The notes under the pieces were generated by a model. That model was not told where the DNA came from. It ran no database searches and was given only the letters and a program-made list of their open reading frames with translations. A DNA stretch of 64,000 bases, from assembly GCF_001007935.1 (NCBI RefSeq), contig NZ_CP011451.1, forward strand, positions 2,790,001 through 2,854,000. The letters are read 5' to 3'. Within the stretch, counting starts at the first letter, position 1; every line of letters starts with the position of its first letter. This DNA is from Nitrosomonas communis (lineage in GTDB: Bacteria; Pseudomonadota; Gammaproteobacteria; Burkholderiales; Nitrosomonadaceae). Below are positions 36,503 to 51,500 of this stretch, piece after piece. The translations under genes and the position numbers were made by a program.

Positions 36503-39500
36503 TTATGCCATAGCCGAGGTCAGATTGTCTGGTGTATCTGGAGCGTGTATGATTTGTTCGAGTTCAGACCTGATTTCCAACAATAAGGATTCAGACCTCA
36601 CGATATCAAAATGATCTGCTTCAATCTCAACCGAGTGTATCTCGGCAGGTTTGATTTGTTGTTCAAGCACCAGCCGATCATTCATCTCACGTGTCGTTGC
36701 CCACCAACACGTTGTTTGGCATTTCAAAGGACGCAGTGCGCTGGTTTGCAACGACAGCATTTTTAAATGACGTGCCACAAGAAAGATATTCGCCAGTTCT
36801 TCCGTTCCCATCTCGGCATAACCTTGCATAGCTGTTTGCCCATTCGTTCGGCTTTCAGCTTGCCGGATAGCGAGTACGCTTTCCAGTAAATCAACGATGA
36901 CCTGTTTCGACACCGCTCCCACAGATTGACTAGATTGGCTGGCTAACGTTGTCTGAAGTGCGACATTGGGCGTCACGCCAGGAATCGCCACTGAAACAAA
37001 ATCAGTAAAATCTTGTCGCCAATCATCTTGCTGCGGTGATTCCGTTCCAGGAACGTAGAGATCGATCAGGCCCAGAAACGCGACCGTCTGCCCTGCATCT
37101 TCCAGCAACGCGGCAATCATGGCAGCCAGTGTCCCACCCAATGACCAGCCCAGCAAATGATAGGGGCCTTCTGGTTGAACAGCGCGAATCATGCGGCAAT
37201 AATCTTCTGCCATCTGATTTAAAGAGGTGTCTCGGTGGGCAGAATCGGCAAGCATACGGCAAGGTAAACCATAGACCGTTCGCAGCCCTTGCAGGCGCCG
37301 GGCAAGTGGCTGGTAATCAAATACCGTGCCCAGACCCGCGTGCAGGCAGAACAACGGTTGAGTTCTGCCATCGTCAGCCGCCTGGTTGAGCATCAATAAT
37401 CCCTGATTGGGTTGCGATCGTTTATCCAGACCAAGTAAACCCACGATGGTTGGACGTTGTATTAAATCCCTCAGTTTGAAATCCAACTTCACATCGGTCA
37501 GGCTGCGCATGCGTGCCATGACCTTCAGGCTGGATAGAGAATCTCCGCCGAGCGCAAAGAAATTGTCCGTTTCCCCGACACGTTCAACGCCTAGAACTTC
37601 CTGCCATATGTTTGCGATCAATCTGGCTTCCAGTGTAGAAGGCGCTTGATAGTGCGCTCCTGGTAAGCAATCAGGCTCTGGTAATGCTTTGCGATCAAGC
37701 TTGCCGCTCGGTAAGCGCGGCAAGTTAGTCAGTGTTATAAAATGGGCAGGCAACATATATTCAGGTAATCGCTCGCCAAGCGACTGTCTGAGTTGCGCGA
37801 TCAAATGTTGTGATGATTGTTTGGTCACATCTTGTTTGGCTGGAACGATGTAAGCTACCAACTGAGCGCCACTTGCTGCCGGGTGAACCGTCACAGCTGC
37901 TTCTGCAACACCAACTGCTTCGCGAATACGAGCCTCGATTTCACCGAGCTCGATACGAAATCCGCGTATTTTGACCTGATGATCTGCACGGCCAATATAT
38001 TCGATATTGCCATCCTCCAGCCATCTAACCAGATCACCCGTACGGTAAAGGCGGCCGCCTTTTTGGTCGAAAGGATCGGCGATAAACCGTTCTGCCGTCA
38101 GACCAGCTCGTCCTAGATAACCGCGTGCCAGTCCATAGCCGCCAATATAAAGCTCACCCACGATGCCCATCGGCACCGGCTGCATATCGACATCCAGCAC
38201 ATACACGGCGCGTTCTCCCACTGGGCGTCCAATCGGCGCATAAGCGCATTCGAAGCTGTTGTTGGCATCGGTTTTCCAGATCAGGGGAGTGACGACGGTT
38301 TCGGTGGGCCCATAGCCATTGATCAGCATTTGCGGCCGCAATGTCTGGCGTATCAAGTCATAAGATGCTTTTGGCATTGCTTCACCACCAAAGACATAGA
38401 GCTCTACCGGTGGCGGATCATTGCGTGGGTTAGCCCATTCCGCAACCTGACCAAGATAGGCGGGAGGAAAGGCAGCATTGGTAATACCGTAATGACGCAA
38501 AGCATCATAAGTCTGCTCGGCGGTCCATAATTCCTGATCGCGTACCGCAAGCCCCGCCCCTACCGTCAACGCAGTAAGCCAACGTTCATGCGCGCCGTCG
38601 AAGGAAAAGGACATGAACAGCAGTTCACAGGAGCGAGGCGTCATCTCATAAATGCGCGCAGTTGCCTGACAATGCATGGCAAGTGGGCCATGGGTAACCG
38701 CCACACCTTTAGGTAGCCCAGTCGATCCCGAGGTGTAAATTACATAAGCGAGATTGTGCTCATGTACTGGTATTTCGGGATTGCACACCTGTTCGGCTTC
38801 AAGCTCGATTGTATCCAGAACAAGGATAGGGACAGGCACAGTCGCATTGAATTGGAGCTTTGCGAGTGTCTTACTTTGCGTGATCAGCAGCGATAAGGCG
38901 CTGTCTCTCATCATGAACGCAAGCCTATCAGATGGGTAGTCTATATCAAGCGGCACATAAGCTGCGCCTGACTTGAGAATAGCGAGCAGCGTTACGATAA
39001 CATCCAAGGAACGTTCCATCGCAACGCCAAACCGTATCTCCGGTTTAGCACCCAATTGAATCAAACGATGTGCTAGCTGGTTTGCGCGCCTGTTCAGTTC
39101 TGCATAAGTCATTTCTTGTTCGCCCATCAACAGCGCGATAGCATCGGGCTGGTGCACTGCATTATGTTCGATCAGATAATGAACAGGTTGATAGGATTGC
39201 GGCCAGTTACTCATTGTCTCCGTATCGCTACGCAGCATTAGCAGCCGATTAAGTTTCTCCTTGGCGAGCCCCCTCAATTCACCCACCACACGCTGTGGGT
39301 AAGTCATCATTTCCCGCATCAGGCATTCCATGTGGCTGCGTAATTCAATTACAAATTCATCGGTAAAATCATGGCAACCATAGGCATATTCGATGTCTAA
39401 CGTATCCCCGACTGTCACTTGTAAATCCATGGCATAGCCGGTCAATCCTTTGCCGGCAATTTCACCGAAACGCAGACCATACAATTCATTGTTGCGCAAG

Positions 39501-42500
39501 GACGCATCGATCGGATAGTTTTCAAAAACGATGATGCTATCGAATAGCGGTTGTCCAGGAAAACCTGCCCAGCGCTGAACATCCGCAAGCGCACTATGTT
39601 CATGATCGCGCAATCGGGCGTTCATTTGCTGTAGCGACTGCAAATATTCGCTTACCGTTAATTCGCTGCGACGTGTTACGGGTACCGGGATCATATTAAT
39701 GAACAAGCCTAGAATCTCGTCTGCTCGCGGCAGGCTGGGCGGGCGCCCGGCCACAGTTGCGCCGAAAATGACTGTCTGTTTTCCAGTGTAACGCTGTAAC
39801 AACAACGCCCAAGCTGCCTGGACAAAAGTGTTTAAGGTCACACGCGCTTGTTGCACAAAGGCTTGTAAACGGCGGGTTTCTTCTGGACTCAAACATGTAT
39901 ATATCTGGGCAAAACCAGACTGGTTCTTATTTTTTTCAATCTTAGGGACGGATTCTGCTAACAGTGTCGGTCCGTCGGTGCTACTAAGCTCGGTTTGCCA
40001 GAAATGCTGAGCTGCCTGACTGGTTTGCTTGGCCAGCCAGCGTACATACACGCCGTATCCCGGTCCCGCTGGTGGCAGCGTTTCTCTGTTATAGCAGCGC
40101 AGCCAATCGCTGATCAGCATAGAATCTCCCCAACCATCCACCAGGATATGGTGTTTGGTCCAGATCAACTGGTGGCGCTTATCGTCTAACCGGATCAAGC
40201 TCAAGCGCGCCAAGGGAGGATGAAGAAAATCGAATTCCCGCTTCAGCTCCTGATCAGCATAGGCAATAAGGCATTCTTCTAGGTTATCCTTATCCCGCCA
40301 ATCCAAATGGATTACTGGAGCCTCGCTTTGCTTGAAGACAATCTGTAAAGGGCGTGCCAATCCCGTCTGCCATAAAAACCCCGTGCGCAGTACAGGATGA
40401 CGGGCAATCATAGCCTGCCAAGCTTGCGCCAGTCGCGGAGTATCGAGGCCCTCGACTTCGACGCTAATCTGATTCACATACAATCCAGTACCAGGTGCCT
40501 CCAGGGTATGAAATAGCATTCCTTCCTGTGTCGGCGACAGTGGGTAGATATCCTCGACATCATCGTTGCTAAAAGGTAATGTTGCCAAGAGACTTTCATC
40601 GAGGTAATCTTCTAGACGCGCACGCTCAAATAGAGGTATCAATGAAGGCGTTTCTCCCATAGACTCTGACAGGGGCTCAGCGACTGGTGCGAGTGCAGCG
40701 ATTGTTTGCCGTTCAAACAATTGGCGTGGCGTGATTTTCCAGCCTGCGCGTCGCGCCTTAGTCACAATCTGCAGACTGAGGATGGAGTCGCCCCCCAGTT
40801 CGAAGAAATTATCGTTGCGCCCTACTCGTCCAAGAGCTAATCCTTCGGCCCAAATTGCCGCCAAGGTTTTTTCTACTTCCCCTTCGGGCGCTGCATATTG
40901 CTTATCGCTGACAAGTTCCGGTTCAGGCAAGCGTTTGCGATCCACTTTACCGTTTGCATTCAACGGGAGATTTTCCAGCACGACAATTGCCGAAGGCAGC
41001 ATGTAATCTGGAAGGGTTTGCGCAAGCGCCTCGCGCAATGCTTCCGTTGTCAATGTGCTTGTGCTGCCTGCATGTAATGAAACATAGGCTGCCAGCCGCG
41101 TGCCGTTTGGCCCATCCTTGGCGACTACCACCGCTTCCCTCACAGCTGGCTGATGCAGCAATTGTGTTTCGATTTCACCTAATTCGATACGAAAACCTCT
41201 GATTTTGACCTGATGATCCACCCGCCCCAAGTATTCGATTTGTCCATCCGGGCGCCATCTCGCCAGATCGCCCGTGCGATAAATCCTTCCTCCCTGCTCC
41301 CGGAATGGATCAGCCACAAACCTCTCCGCTGTCAATCCAGCTCTGTTGAAATAGCCACGCGCGAGCAATTCTCCTCCAATATACAACTCTCCCGCTACGC
41401 CAGGCAAAACGGGTATCAGATTAGCATCGAGCAGATAAATATGACGTGCAGGCAGCGGTTTGCCAATGGTGACCGCCGGCTCCTGACCGTAGTCCTGTGT
41501 CCCTCCTGTGCTTCCGCCACAATCAGCAATGGTTGCTGTCACGATTGCTTCGGTGGGTCCATAAGTGTTCAGTAAAGTTATTCCCTCCAAACCAGCTTGC
41601 CGCCAAGCCTTGATGCCTTCGGGGGACATCGCTTCACCGCCTGCATGCACTTGTCGCAATGCACCAAAATCCCGTGGCCCTTCTTTGGCAAAGTCTTGCA
41701 CGAGCAAGAACCAGTATGCAGTGGTTAAATCGGCAACCGTTATCCGTTTATCGATCAATTCGTGGTAGAACGTTTCACTGTCCCAAAGTGCGGAGCCGCG
41801 TAACACGATCGTAGCGCCAACACATAGTGGTGGAAAAAGTTGCTCGATAAAACCATCGAAATTGATAGTGGAAAATTGCAGCATACGATCACGACTGCTT
41901 AGCTTAAAGAACTCAACGGCGATCAGTGCATGTTCAACAAGAGCATGATGCGCAACAGCTACCCCTTTGGGTTGGCCGGTAGAACCTGAAGTATAGATGA
42001 TATAAGCCAAGTGCTCACCATGCAGGGTAACAGTTGGATTATCCTCGGGGGAATAGATTAAATCCAATTTATCCAGTTCCAGCACATGACCTGAAATCGG
42101 TTCAGGAATCTGTACTCGAAGAATACTTTGGGTCAGCAGCAGCTCAATGGCGCTATCTGCGACCATATGGTGCAGTCGCTCCCGTGGATAATTCGGATCG
42201 AGCGGCACATACACTCCCCCTGCTTTAAGAATCGCCAGCACTCCCACGATCATGTCGATCGAACGCTCAACCGCAATTCCGACCCTGCTTTCAGGTCGAA
42301 TGCCCAATGTGATCAGCCGATGCGCCAATCGGTTCGCCCGCCGGTTAAGCTCCGCATAGCTGAGCTCGGTATCATTAAAAATCAGCGCAGTTGCTTCCGG
42401 ACGCATCAAAGCTTGCTGTTCGAAAAGACGGTGGACGGGCTCGACCGATGTAAATCGCTGCTCATTGATTCCCCACGCCTTGAGTTGGCCCTGCTGCGCT

Positions 42501-45500
42501 TTACTCAAAAAAACCAGATCGCCTAACCGCCTGGCAGCGCTTTGCATAATTTGACGCAGCAGTCTCTCAACTTGCAGCGCGATGCCATTGACCGTCTCTT
42601 CTGAAAAATACTTGCAATCGTAACTATACTGCAGAGTAAAACCATGACTCTCAATGACTGATACAGTCATGGGGTAATTCGTTTCCTCACGCCCCTGCGC
42701 GTTTGTGATCACGAGCCCACCCGGGGTATCGTGCTTGAACGCCTCATCGAGCGGATAATTCTCAAATACCAGAATACTGTCAAATAATTCCTGCTGACCT
42801 GCCCAGCGCTGGATTTCGTATAGTGGGGTGTGTTCATGCTCCCGTGAAGCCAGATTCTGCGCTTGTAGGGCACGCAGCCATTCCCCCACGGCAAGCTCTG
42901 GTTTGAGTTCAACCTTCACGGGCAAGGTATTGATGAACAGACCTAGCATCTGATCCGATCCGGGCAAATCGGTCGGTCGACCCGCTACAGTCACGCCAAA
43001 AGTCACCATACGCTGGCTCGTGTAATGACCGAGCAATAAAGCCCAGGCTGCCTGCACGAGGGTATTGACCGTAACTCGTTCCTGTCGGGAAAAATGAATC
43101 AGCGCTTCGGTAAACTCATGATCGAGTGGACAGGCCGCTTGCTGGTAACCTTCATTGACTGATGGAGATGCAATTGACCCAGCCAGCTTGGTAGGCTCGT
43201 CGTTGAATTGACTTAACCACGCCTGCCAGTAATCTTCTGCTGTTTTTCGCTCATGCCCTTGCAACCATGCGATGAAATCCCGGTAACGGGCGCGTGGTGA
43301 GGAAGGAAACGCGCCGCCATACTGTCGCAACACTTCACCTAGCAATTGAGAAGTACTCCAACCATCCACTAACAAATGATGAATTGTCATAATGACGTGA
43401 TAGCGATCATCAGCCAGGTTTACCACAGCAATACGCATCAGCGGCGGCTTCTTCAGATCGAATCCCTGCGCATGTTCCGATTGCGCAAGGTCATCGAGCG
43501 CCTGCTCCAAGACCGCTGCAGAAGACATCGTGCGATCTCGCCAATCGATGATGACAAAAGGAAGCTCAGCTGTTTTAGCGACCCACTGTAAAGGAGTATT
43601 GCCTTCTTGCAGGAAACCGGTACGCAATATTTCATGCCGGTCAATCGCCGCCTGCCAGGCGCTTCTGAATCGTTCTACCGACAGGCGTCTAATGTCCGCT
43701 CTGAGTTGACTGAGATAAGCACCGCCCTCGGTATCGAAGACACTATGAAACAGCATCCCTGTCTGCATCGGAGAAAGCGGATAAAGATCCTCAAGCTGAT
43801 CGATAGGAATGGGCAGGTGATCCAATTCACCCTGGGTGATCTGGAGTAAGGGGAAATCAGAAGGGGTAACCGCACGAATGCCTTGTGTGCAATGGGCAAT
43901 CACAGATTCAAGCTCGACCAGGAAAATACGAATAAACGCCTCAATGTTTGCTCGCGTATAGCGCGCTTTGCTGTAGCTTACTTCCAGGCAGAGTTGACCT
44001 TCATAAATGTGGCTATTGATCGATAAATCATGTGCTTGCAGCGCATCCCGATCCATTGTGTCACCGCTAGGCTCACTGGCCAATTGCCAGAGACTATCCG
44101 ATTCAAAACTGGTATCGAATTGCCCCAGATAGTTGAATACGACTTGCGCTTGAGGCAATTTGCTCAGGATTCGTTGCTGCGCTTCCGTTCCATAATATTT
44201 GAACAGGCCATAGCCCAATCCTTTGTGCGGCACTTGGCGCAAACATTCTTTGATACGTTTGAGCCGTGTAGCTAAATCGCCTGCAGGATCAAGTACCACT
44301 GGAAACAGGGAGGTGAACCAGCCTATCGTGCGGGATAGATCAATATCAGAATAAAGATCTTCGCGTCCATGACCTTCCAGATCGATCAAAATTTTTTCAT
44401 GCCCACTCCATTGGCATAGCGCGCTACCCAGGGCGGTGAGCAGCAGATCGTTCACTTGCGTACGATACGCTGCTGGTGCGTCCTTGAGCAGAGCCTGCGT
44501 ATTTGCCTGATCGAGTTTCATAGCCGCACGATCAATGTGCAGCATGGCATTTGAGCCTTCCGGGTAATCGCGAGGAAGTGCAACAGGAATATCTGTCAGA
44601 TTCTGCCAATAAGCGAACTCGGCAGCATGCGTCGCGGGGAAATGCTGCAGCTGTTGGGACCAGATGGCATAATCGGTCGTCGCCTCAGGCAAGACGATGG
44701 TTTCACTGTGCATTGCCTGATCATAAGCGGTTTCGAGATCTTCCAGCAGAATCCGCCACGAAACCCCGTCAATCACCAGATGATGAGCAATTAATAACAA
44801 ACGCTGCGTATTGTCAGCCATGTCGATCAGCACAGCGCGCAGAAGTGGTCCTTCATGCAGATGCAAGCTGCGCTGTGCTTCATGGCACAGCGCCATGAAT
44901 TGCTCGCTATCAGCCACGTAACGTATCCACAGCAGATTCTGTGCAACCGAATCAGTCGCGCGCTGCAGCCATTGACCATTGGCTTGTGTGGTATAACTAA
45001 AGCGAAGCGCCCGATGATGTTGTACGACCGCTTGCAATGCCTGATCAAGCCACTCGGTTTGCAACCGCTGGTGGCTTTTCAGCAATACGGCCTGATTCCA
45101 GTGATGCTGTGCAGGTATGGATTGTTCAAAAAAATCAAGCTGAATCGGCAACAGTGGGACAGGGGCGGCTGCATCAAACCCGACCTCGTTGGTAAAGCCG
45201 GTTTTCACGCCTTGTTCCACGGGCTTGGCTAAAACCGCCAGTGCAGCGATCGTTTGCCGTTCAAATAATTGCCGTGGCGTGATTTTCCAGCCTGCCTGGC
45301 GCGCTCTGGTTACAATCTGCAGACTGAGAATCGAATCGCCTCCCAGTTCGAAGAAATTATCGTTGCGCCCTACCCGGCCAAGACTCAATACTTCCGACCA
45401 GATCCTGGCAAGCATTTCCTCTACTTTCCCTTCAGGTGCGGCATATGCGCCTTCGCTGACAAATTCCGGTTCGGGCAAGCGTTTGCGGTCCACTTTACCG

Positions 45501-48500
45501 TTCGCATTCAGGGGAAGACCGTCCAGCACCACGATCGCTGAGGGCAGCATGTAATCAGGCAGGGTTTGCGCAAGCGCTTCACGCAATTCGCTAGTGGTCA
45601 CCACACTGCCTGTCTGCAGCGAGACATACGCGATCAGCCGCATACCGCTCGGCCCTTCCTTGGCTCCCACCACGGCTTCCCTCACATCGGGCTGTGCCAG
45701 CAGTTGTGCTTCAATTTCGCCTAATTCGATGCGGAAACCTCTTACCTTGACCTGATGATCCACTCGCCCCAGATATTCAATTTGCCCATCCGAGCGCCAT
45801 CTTGCCAGATCACCCGTTCGGTAGAGTCGACTTCCCTGTCCTTCAAATGGATCAGCAATAAATCGCTCCGCTGTCAATCCAATTTGGTTGAGGTAGCCAC
45901 GCGCGAGTCCCATTCCTCCAAGATAAAGCTCACCAGTCACTCCACAAGGCACCTGATTCATTTCTGCATCGAGAATATAGGCAGTCCGGTTACCTACGGG
46001 TGAACCAATCGGCAAGTAACTTGAATTGAAGCGGGTTGCAGAATACGCTTTGAAAATGAGCGGTGTAATGACTGTCTCAGTAGGACCGTAGCCATTGATG
46101 ATACGCGGGGGTTGTAACGTTGCCTGAACGAAATCGTAGCTGCTGCGGCTCATGGCTTCGCCGCCTACGGTGTAGGAACGGATGGGTAAATTCCGGCCTG
46201 CACTGCCGGTAAATTCAGCCAGCTGCTGCAGATAGCTTGGAGTAAAGCAGGCAATAGTAATTCGATGCTTCGCGATCTCAGTGGCAGTCCGGTCTGCCGA
46301 CCATATTTCCTGGTCACGTGGCATCAGCGCAGCACCAAAGGCTAAAGGCACCAACCAGCGCTCATGGGCACCGTCAAAATTGATTGAGGCAAACTGAAGT
46401 TCGCGATCGTCTGGTGTCATTCCATACAACTCACCGATGGCTTGCACGTGCATTGCTAGCGGCCCATGTGCAACAGCCACGCCTTTCGGCTGACCAGTAG
46501 AACCGGAGGTATAGATAATATAGGCCAGATGTTCGTCATGCAACGTGACAGCCGGATTATCCTCGGGCAAATCAGTCGCATCCCATGTATCCAGCACCAG
46601 TACGTTACCGGATAATGGCTCAGGGATACTGTCCTTGACAGAATTTTGTGTCAGCAGCAGCTCGATGGCGCTGTCCGCTACCATGTGGTGCAGCCGCTCC
46701 CGTGGATAATCCGGATCGAGCGGTACATACGCCCCGCCTGACTTGAGGATGGCGAGCAGCCCCACGATCATGTCGATCGAGCGCTCCACCGCAATCCCCA
46801 CCCGACTCTCCGGTTTTATTCCCAGGGCAATTAATCGGTGCGCCAATCGGTTCGCCCGCCGGTTCAGTTCCGCATAGCTGAGCTCGGTATCATTAAAAAT
46901 CAGCGCAGTTGCTTCCGGACGCATCAAAGCTTGCTGTTCGAAAAGACGGTGGACGGGCTCGACCGATGTAAATCGCTGCTCATTGATTCCCCACGCCTTG
47001 AGTTGGCCCTGCTGCGCTTTACTCAAAAAAACCAGATCGCCTAACCGCCTGGCAGCGCTTTGCATAATTTGACGCAGCAGTCTCTCAACTTGCAGCGCGA
47101 TGCCATTGACCGTCTCTTCTGAAAAATACTTGCAATCGTAACTATACTGCAGAGTAAAACCATGACTCTCAATGACTGATACAGTCATGGGGTAATTCGT
47201 TTCCTCACGCCCCTGCGCGTTTGTGATCACGAGCCCACCCGGGGTATCGTGCTTGAACGCCTCATCGAGCGGATAATTCTCAAATACCAGAATACTGTCA
47301 AATAATTCCTGCTGACCTGCCCAGCGCTGGATTTCGTATAGTGGGGTGTGTTCATGCTCCCGTGAAGCCAGATTCTGCGCTTGTAGGGCACGCAGCCATT
47401 CCCCCACGGCAAGCTCTGGTTTGAGTTCAACCTTCACGGGCAAGGTATTGATGAACAGACCTAGCATCTGATCCGATCCGGGCAAATCGGTCGGTCGACC
47501 CGCTACAGTCACGCCAAAAGTCACCATACGCTGGCTCGTGTAATGACCGAGCAATAAAGCCCAGGCTGCCTGCACGAGGGTATTGACCGTAACTCGTTCC
47601 TGTCGGGAAAAATGAATCAGCGCTTCGGTAAACTCATGATCGAGTGGACAGGCCGCTTGCTGGTAACCTTCATTGACTGATGGAGATGCAATTGACCCAG
47701 CCAGCTTGGTAGGCTCGTCGTTGAATTGACTTAACCACGCCTGCCAGTAATCTTCTGCTGTTTTTCGCTCATGCCCTTGCAACCATGCGATGAAATCCCG
47801 GTAACGGGCGCGTGGTGAGGAAGGAAACGCGCCGCCATACTGTCGCAACACTTCACCTAGCAATTGAGAAGTACTCCAACCATCCACTAACAAATGATGA
47901 ATTGTCATAATGACGTGATAGCGATCATCAGCCAGGTTTACCACAGCAATACGCATCAGCGGCGGCTTCTTCAGATCGAATCCCTGCGCATGTTCCGATT
48001 GCGCAAGGTCATCGAGCGCCTGCTCCAAGACCGCTGCAGAAGACATCGTGCGATCTCGCCAATCGATGATGACAAAAGGAAGCTCAGCTGTTTTAGCGAC
48101 CCACTGTAAAGGAGTATTGCCTTCTTGCAGGAAACCGGTACGCAATATTTCATGCCGGTCAATCGCCGCCTGCCAGGCGCTTCTGAATCGTTCTACCGAC
48201 AGGCGTCTAATGTCCGCTCTGAGTTGACTGAGATAAGCACCGCCCTCGGTATCGAAGACACTATGAAACAGCATCCCTGTCTGCATCGGAGAAAGCGGAT
48301 AAAGATCCTCAAGCTGATCGATAGGAATGGGCAGGTGATCCAATTCACCCTGGGTGATCTGGAGTAAGGGGAAATCAGAAGGGGTAACCGCACGAATGCC
48401 TTGTGTGCAATGGGCAATCACAGATTCAAGCTCGACCAGGAAAATACGAATAAACGCCTCAATGTTTGCTCGCGTATAGCGCGCTTTGCTGTAGCTTACT

Positions 48501-51500
48501 TCCAGGCAGAGTTGACCTTCATAAATGTGGCTATTGATCGATAAATCATGTGCTTGCAGCGCATCCCGATCCATTGTGTCACCGCTAGGCTCACTGGCCA
48601 ATTGCCAGAGACTATCCGATTCAAAACTGGTATCGAATTGCCCCAGATAGTTGAATACGACTTGCGCTTGAGGCAATTTGCTCAGGATTCGTTGCTGCGC
48701 TTCCGTTCCATAATATTTGAACAGGCCATAGCCCAATCCTTTGTGCGGCACTTGGCGCAAACATTCTTTGATACGTTTGAGCCGTGTAGCTAAATCGCCT
48801 GCAGGATCAAGTACCACTGGAAACAGGGAGGTGAACCAGCCTATCGTGCGGGATAGATCAATATCAGAATAAAGATCTTCGCGTCCATGACCTTCCAGAT
48901 CGATCAAAATTTTTTCATGCCCACTCCATTGGCATAGCGCGCTACCCAGGGCGGTGAGCAGCAGATCGTTCACTTGCGTACGATACGCTGCTGGTGCGTC
49001 CTTGAGCAGAGCCTGCGTATTTGCCTGATCGAGTTTCATAGCCGCACGATCAATGTGCAGCATGGCATTTGAGCCTTCCGGGTAATCGCGAGGAAGTGCA
49101 ACAGGAATATCTGTCAGATTCTGCCAATAAGCGAACTCGGCAGCATGCGTCGCGGGGAAATGCTGCAGCTGTTGGGACCAGATGGCATAATCGGTCGTCG
49201 CCTCAGGCAAGACGATGGTTTCACTGTGCATTGCCTGATCATAAGCGGTTTCGAGATCTTCCAGCAGAATCCGCCACGAAACCCCGTCAATCACCAGATG
49301 ATGAGCAATTAATAACAAACGCTGCGTATTGTCAGCCATGTCGATCAGCACAGCGCGCAGAAGTGGTCCTTCATGCAGATGCAAGCTGCGCTGTGCTTCA
49401 TGGCACAGCGCCATGAATTGCTCGCTATCAGCCACGTAACGTATCCACAGCAGATTCTGTGCAACCGAATCAGTCGCGCGCTGCAGCCATTGACCATTGG
49501 CTTGTGTGGTATAACTAAAGCGAAGCGCCCGATGATGTTGTACGACCGCTTGCAATGCCTGATCAAGCCACTCGGTTTGCAACCGCTGGTGGCTTTTCAG
49601 CAATACGGCCTGATTCCAGTGATGCTGTGCAGGTATGGATTGTTCAAAAAAATCAAGCTGAATCGGCAACAGTGGGACAGGGGCGGCTGCATCAAACCCG
49701 ACCTCGTTGGTAAAGCCGGTTTTCACGCCTTGTTCCACGGGCTTGGCTAAAACCGCCAGTGCAGCGATCGTTTGCCGTTCAAATAATTGCCGTGGCGTGA
49801 TTTTCCAGCCTGCCTGGCGCGCTCTGGTTACAATCTGCAGACTGAGAATCGAATCGCCTCCCAGTTCGAAGAAATTATCGTTGCGCCCTACCCGGCCAAG
49901 ACTCAATACTTCCGACCAGATCCTGGCAAGCATTTCCTCTACTTTCCCTTCAGGTGCGGCATATGCGCCTTCGCTGACAAATTCCGGTTCGGGCAAGCGT
50001 TTGCGGTCCACTTTACCGTTCGCATTCAGGGGAAGACCGTCCAGCACCACGATCGCTGAGGGCAGCATGTAATCAGGCAGGGTTTGCGCAAGCGCTTCAC
50101 GCAATTCGCTAGTGGTCACCACACTGCCTGTCTGCAGCGAGACATACGCGATCAGCCGCATACCGCTCGGCCCTTCCTTGGCTCCCACCACGGCTTCCCT
50201 CACATCGGGCTGTGCCAGCAGTTGTGCTTCAATTTCGCCTAATTCGATGCGGAAACCTCTTACCTTGACCTGATGATCCACTCGCCCCAGATATTCAATT
50301 TGCCCATCCGAGCGCCATCTTGCCAGATCACCCGTTCGGTAGAGTCGACTTCCCTGTCCTTCAAATGGATCAGCAATAAATCGCTCCGCTGTCAATCCAA
50401 TTTGGTTGAGATAGCCACGCGCGAGCCCTGCACCACCAAGATACAATTCTCCTGATACTCCTTGCGGAACTGGATTTAGGCTGGTATCCAGAATATATGT
50501 TTTAGTATTGCTTATTGGTTTCCCAATTGGGATACTGTGAAATGCTTCAGTGCGGCAAGTCCAATGAGTTACGTCGATGGCTGCTTCTGTTGGCCCATAC
50601 AGGTTGTAAAGTTTAACGCCGGGAAGCTTTTTGAACACTGCCTCCTGCATTTCCAGTTGAAGTGCTTCTCCGCTACAAATGATTCGTTTTAAATCAGCGC
50701 AGGTTGCAACCTCGTTATCCGCCATAAATGCCTGCAGCATTGAAGGAACGAAATGCAGGGTCGTTATTTTGTGCTGCTGAATCAGCGCAACCAGCCGGGC
50801 CGTATCGCGATGATCTCCTGGATTAGCCATAGCCAAGCGGGCACCGTACATTAATGGCCAGAAAAATTCCCAGACTGACACATCAAAGCTGAATGGTGTT
50901 TTCTGGAGCACAGTATCTTCATGATTTAGGGGATAGGCTTCTTGCATCCAAACTAATCGGTTATGCAATGAGCTATGGCGATTAATGGCTCCTTTAGGTT
51001 GACCAGTTGAACCAGAAGTATAGATGATGTAGGCCACATGCTCACCATGCAGGGTAATAACCGGATTATCCTCAGGTAAATCAGTCAAATCCAATGTATC
51101 CAGCACGAGCACGCTACCGGATAATGGCTCAGGGATACTGTCCTTGACAGAATTTTGTGTCAGCAGCAGTTCGATGGCGCTGTCCGCTACCATGTGGTGC
51201 AGCCGCTCCCGTGGATAATCCGGATCGAGCGGTACATACGCCCCGCCTGACTTGAGGATGGCGAGCAGCCCCACGATCATGTCGATCGAGCGCTCCACCG
51301 CAATCCCCACCCGGCTCTCCGGTTTTATCCCCAGGGCAATCAATCGGTGCGCCAATCGGTTCGCCCGCCGGTTCAGTTCCGCATAGCTGAGCTCGGTATC
51401 ATTAAAAATCAGCGCAGTTGCTTCCGGACGAACCATCACTTGGCGTTCAATTAGGTGATGCACTGGCTCGACCTGTCCATATCGCCGCTCGTTAACTCCC

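Noticed and set aside
42351..50410. Long direct repeats considered as a repeat array or CRISPR-like structure
   Set aside because: They are coding copies of NRPS module domains at 4518-bp spacing; no short repeat-spacer pattern exists in the window.
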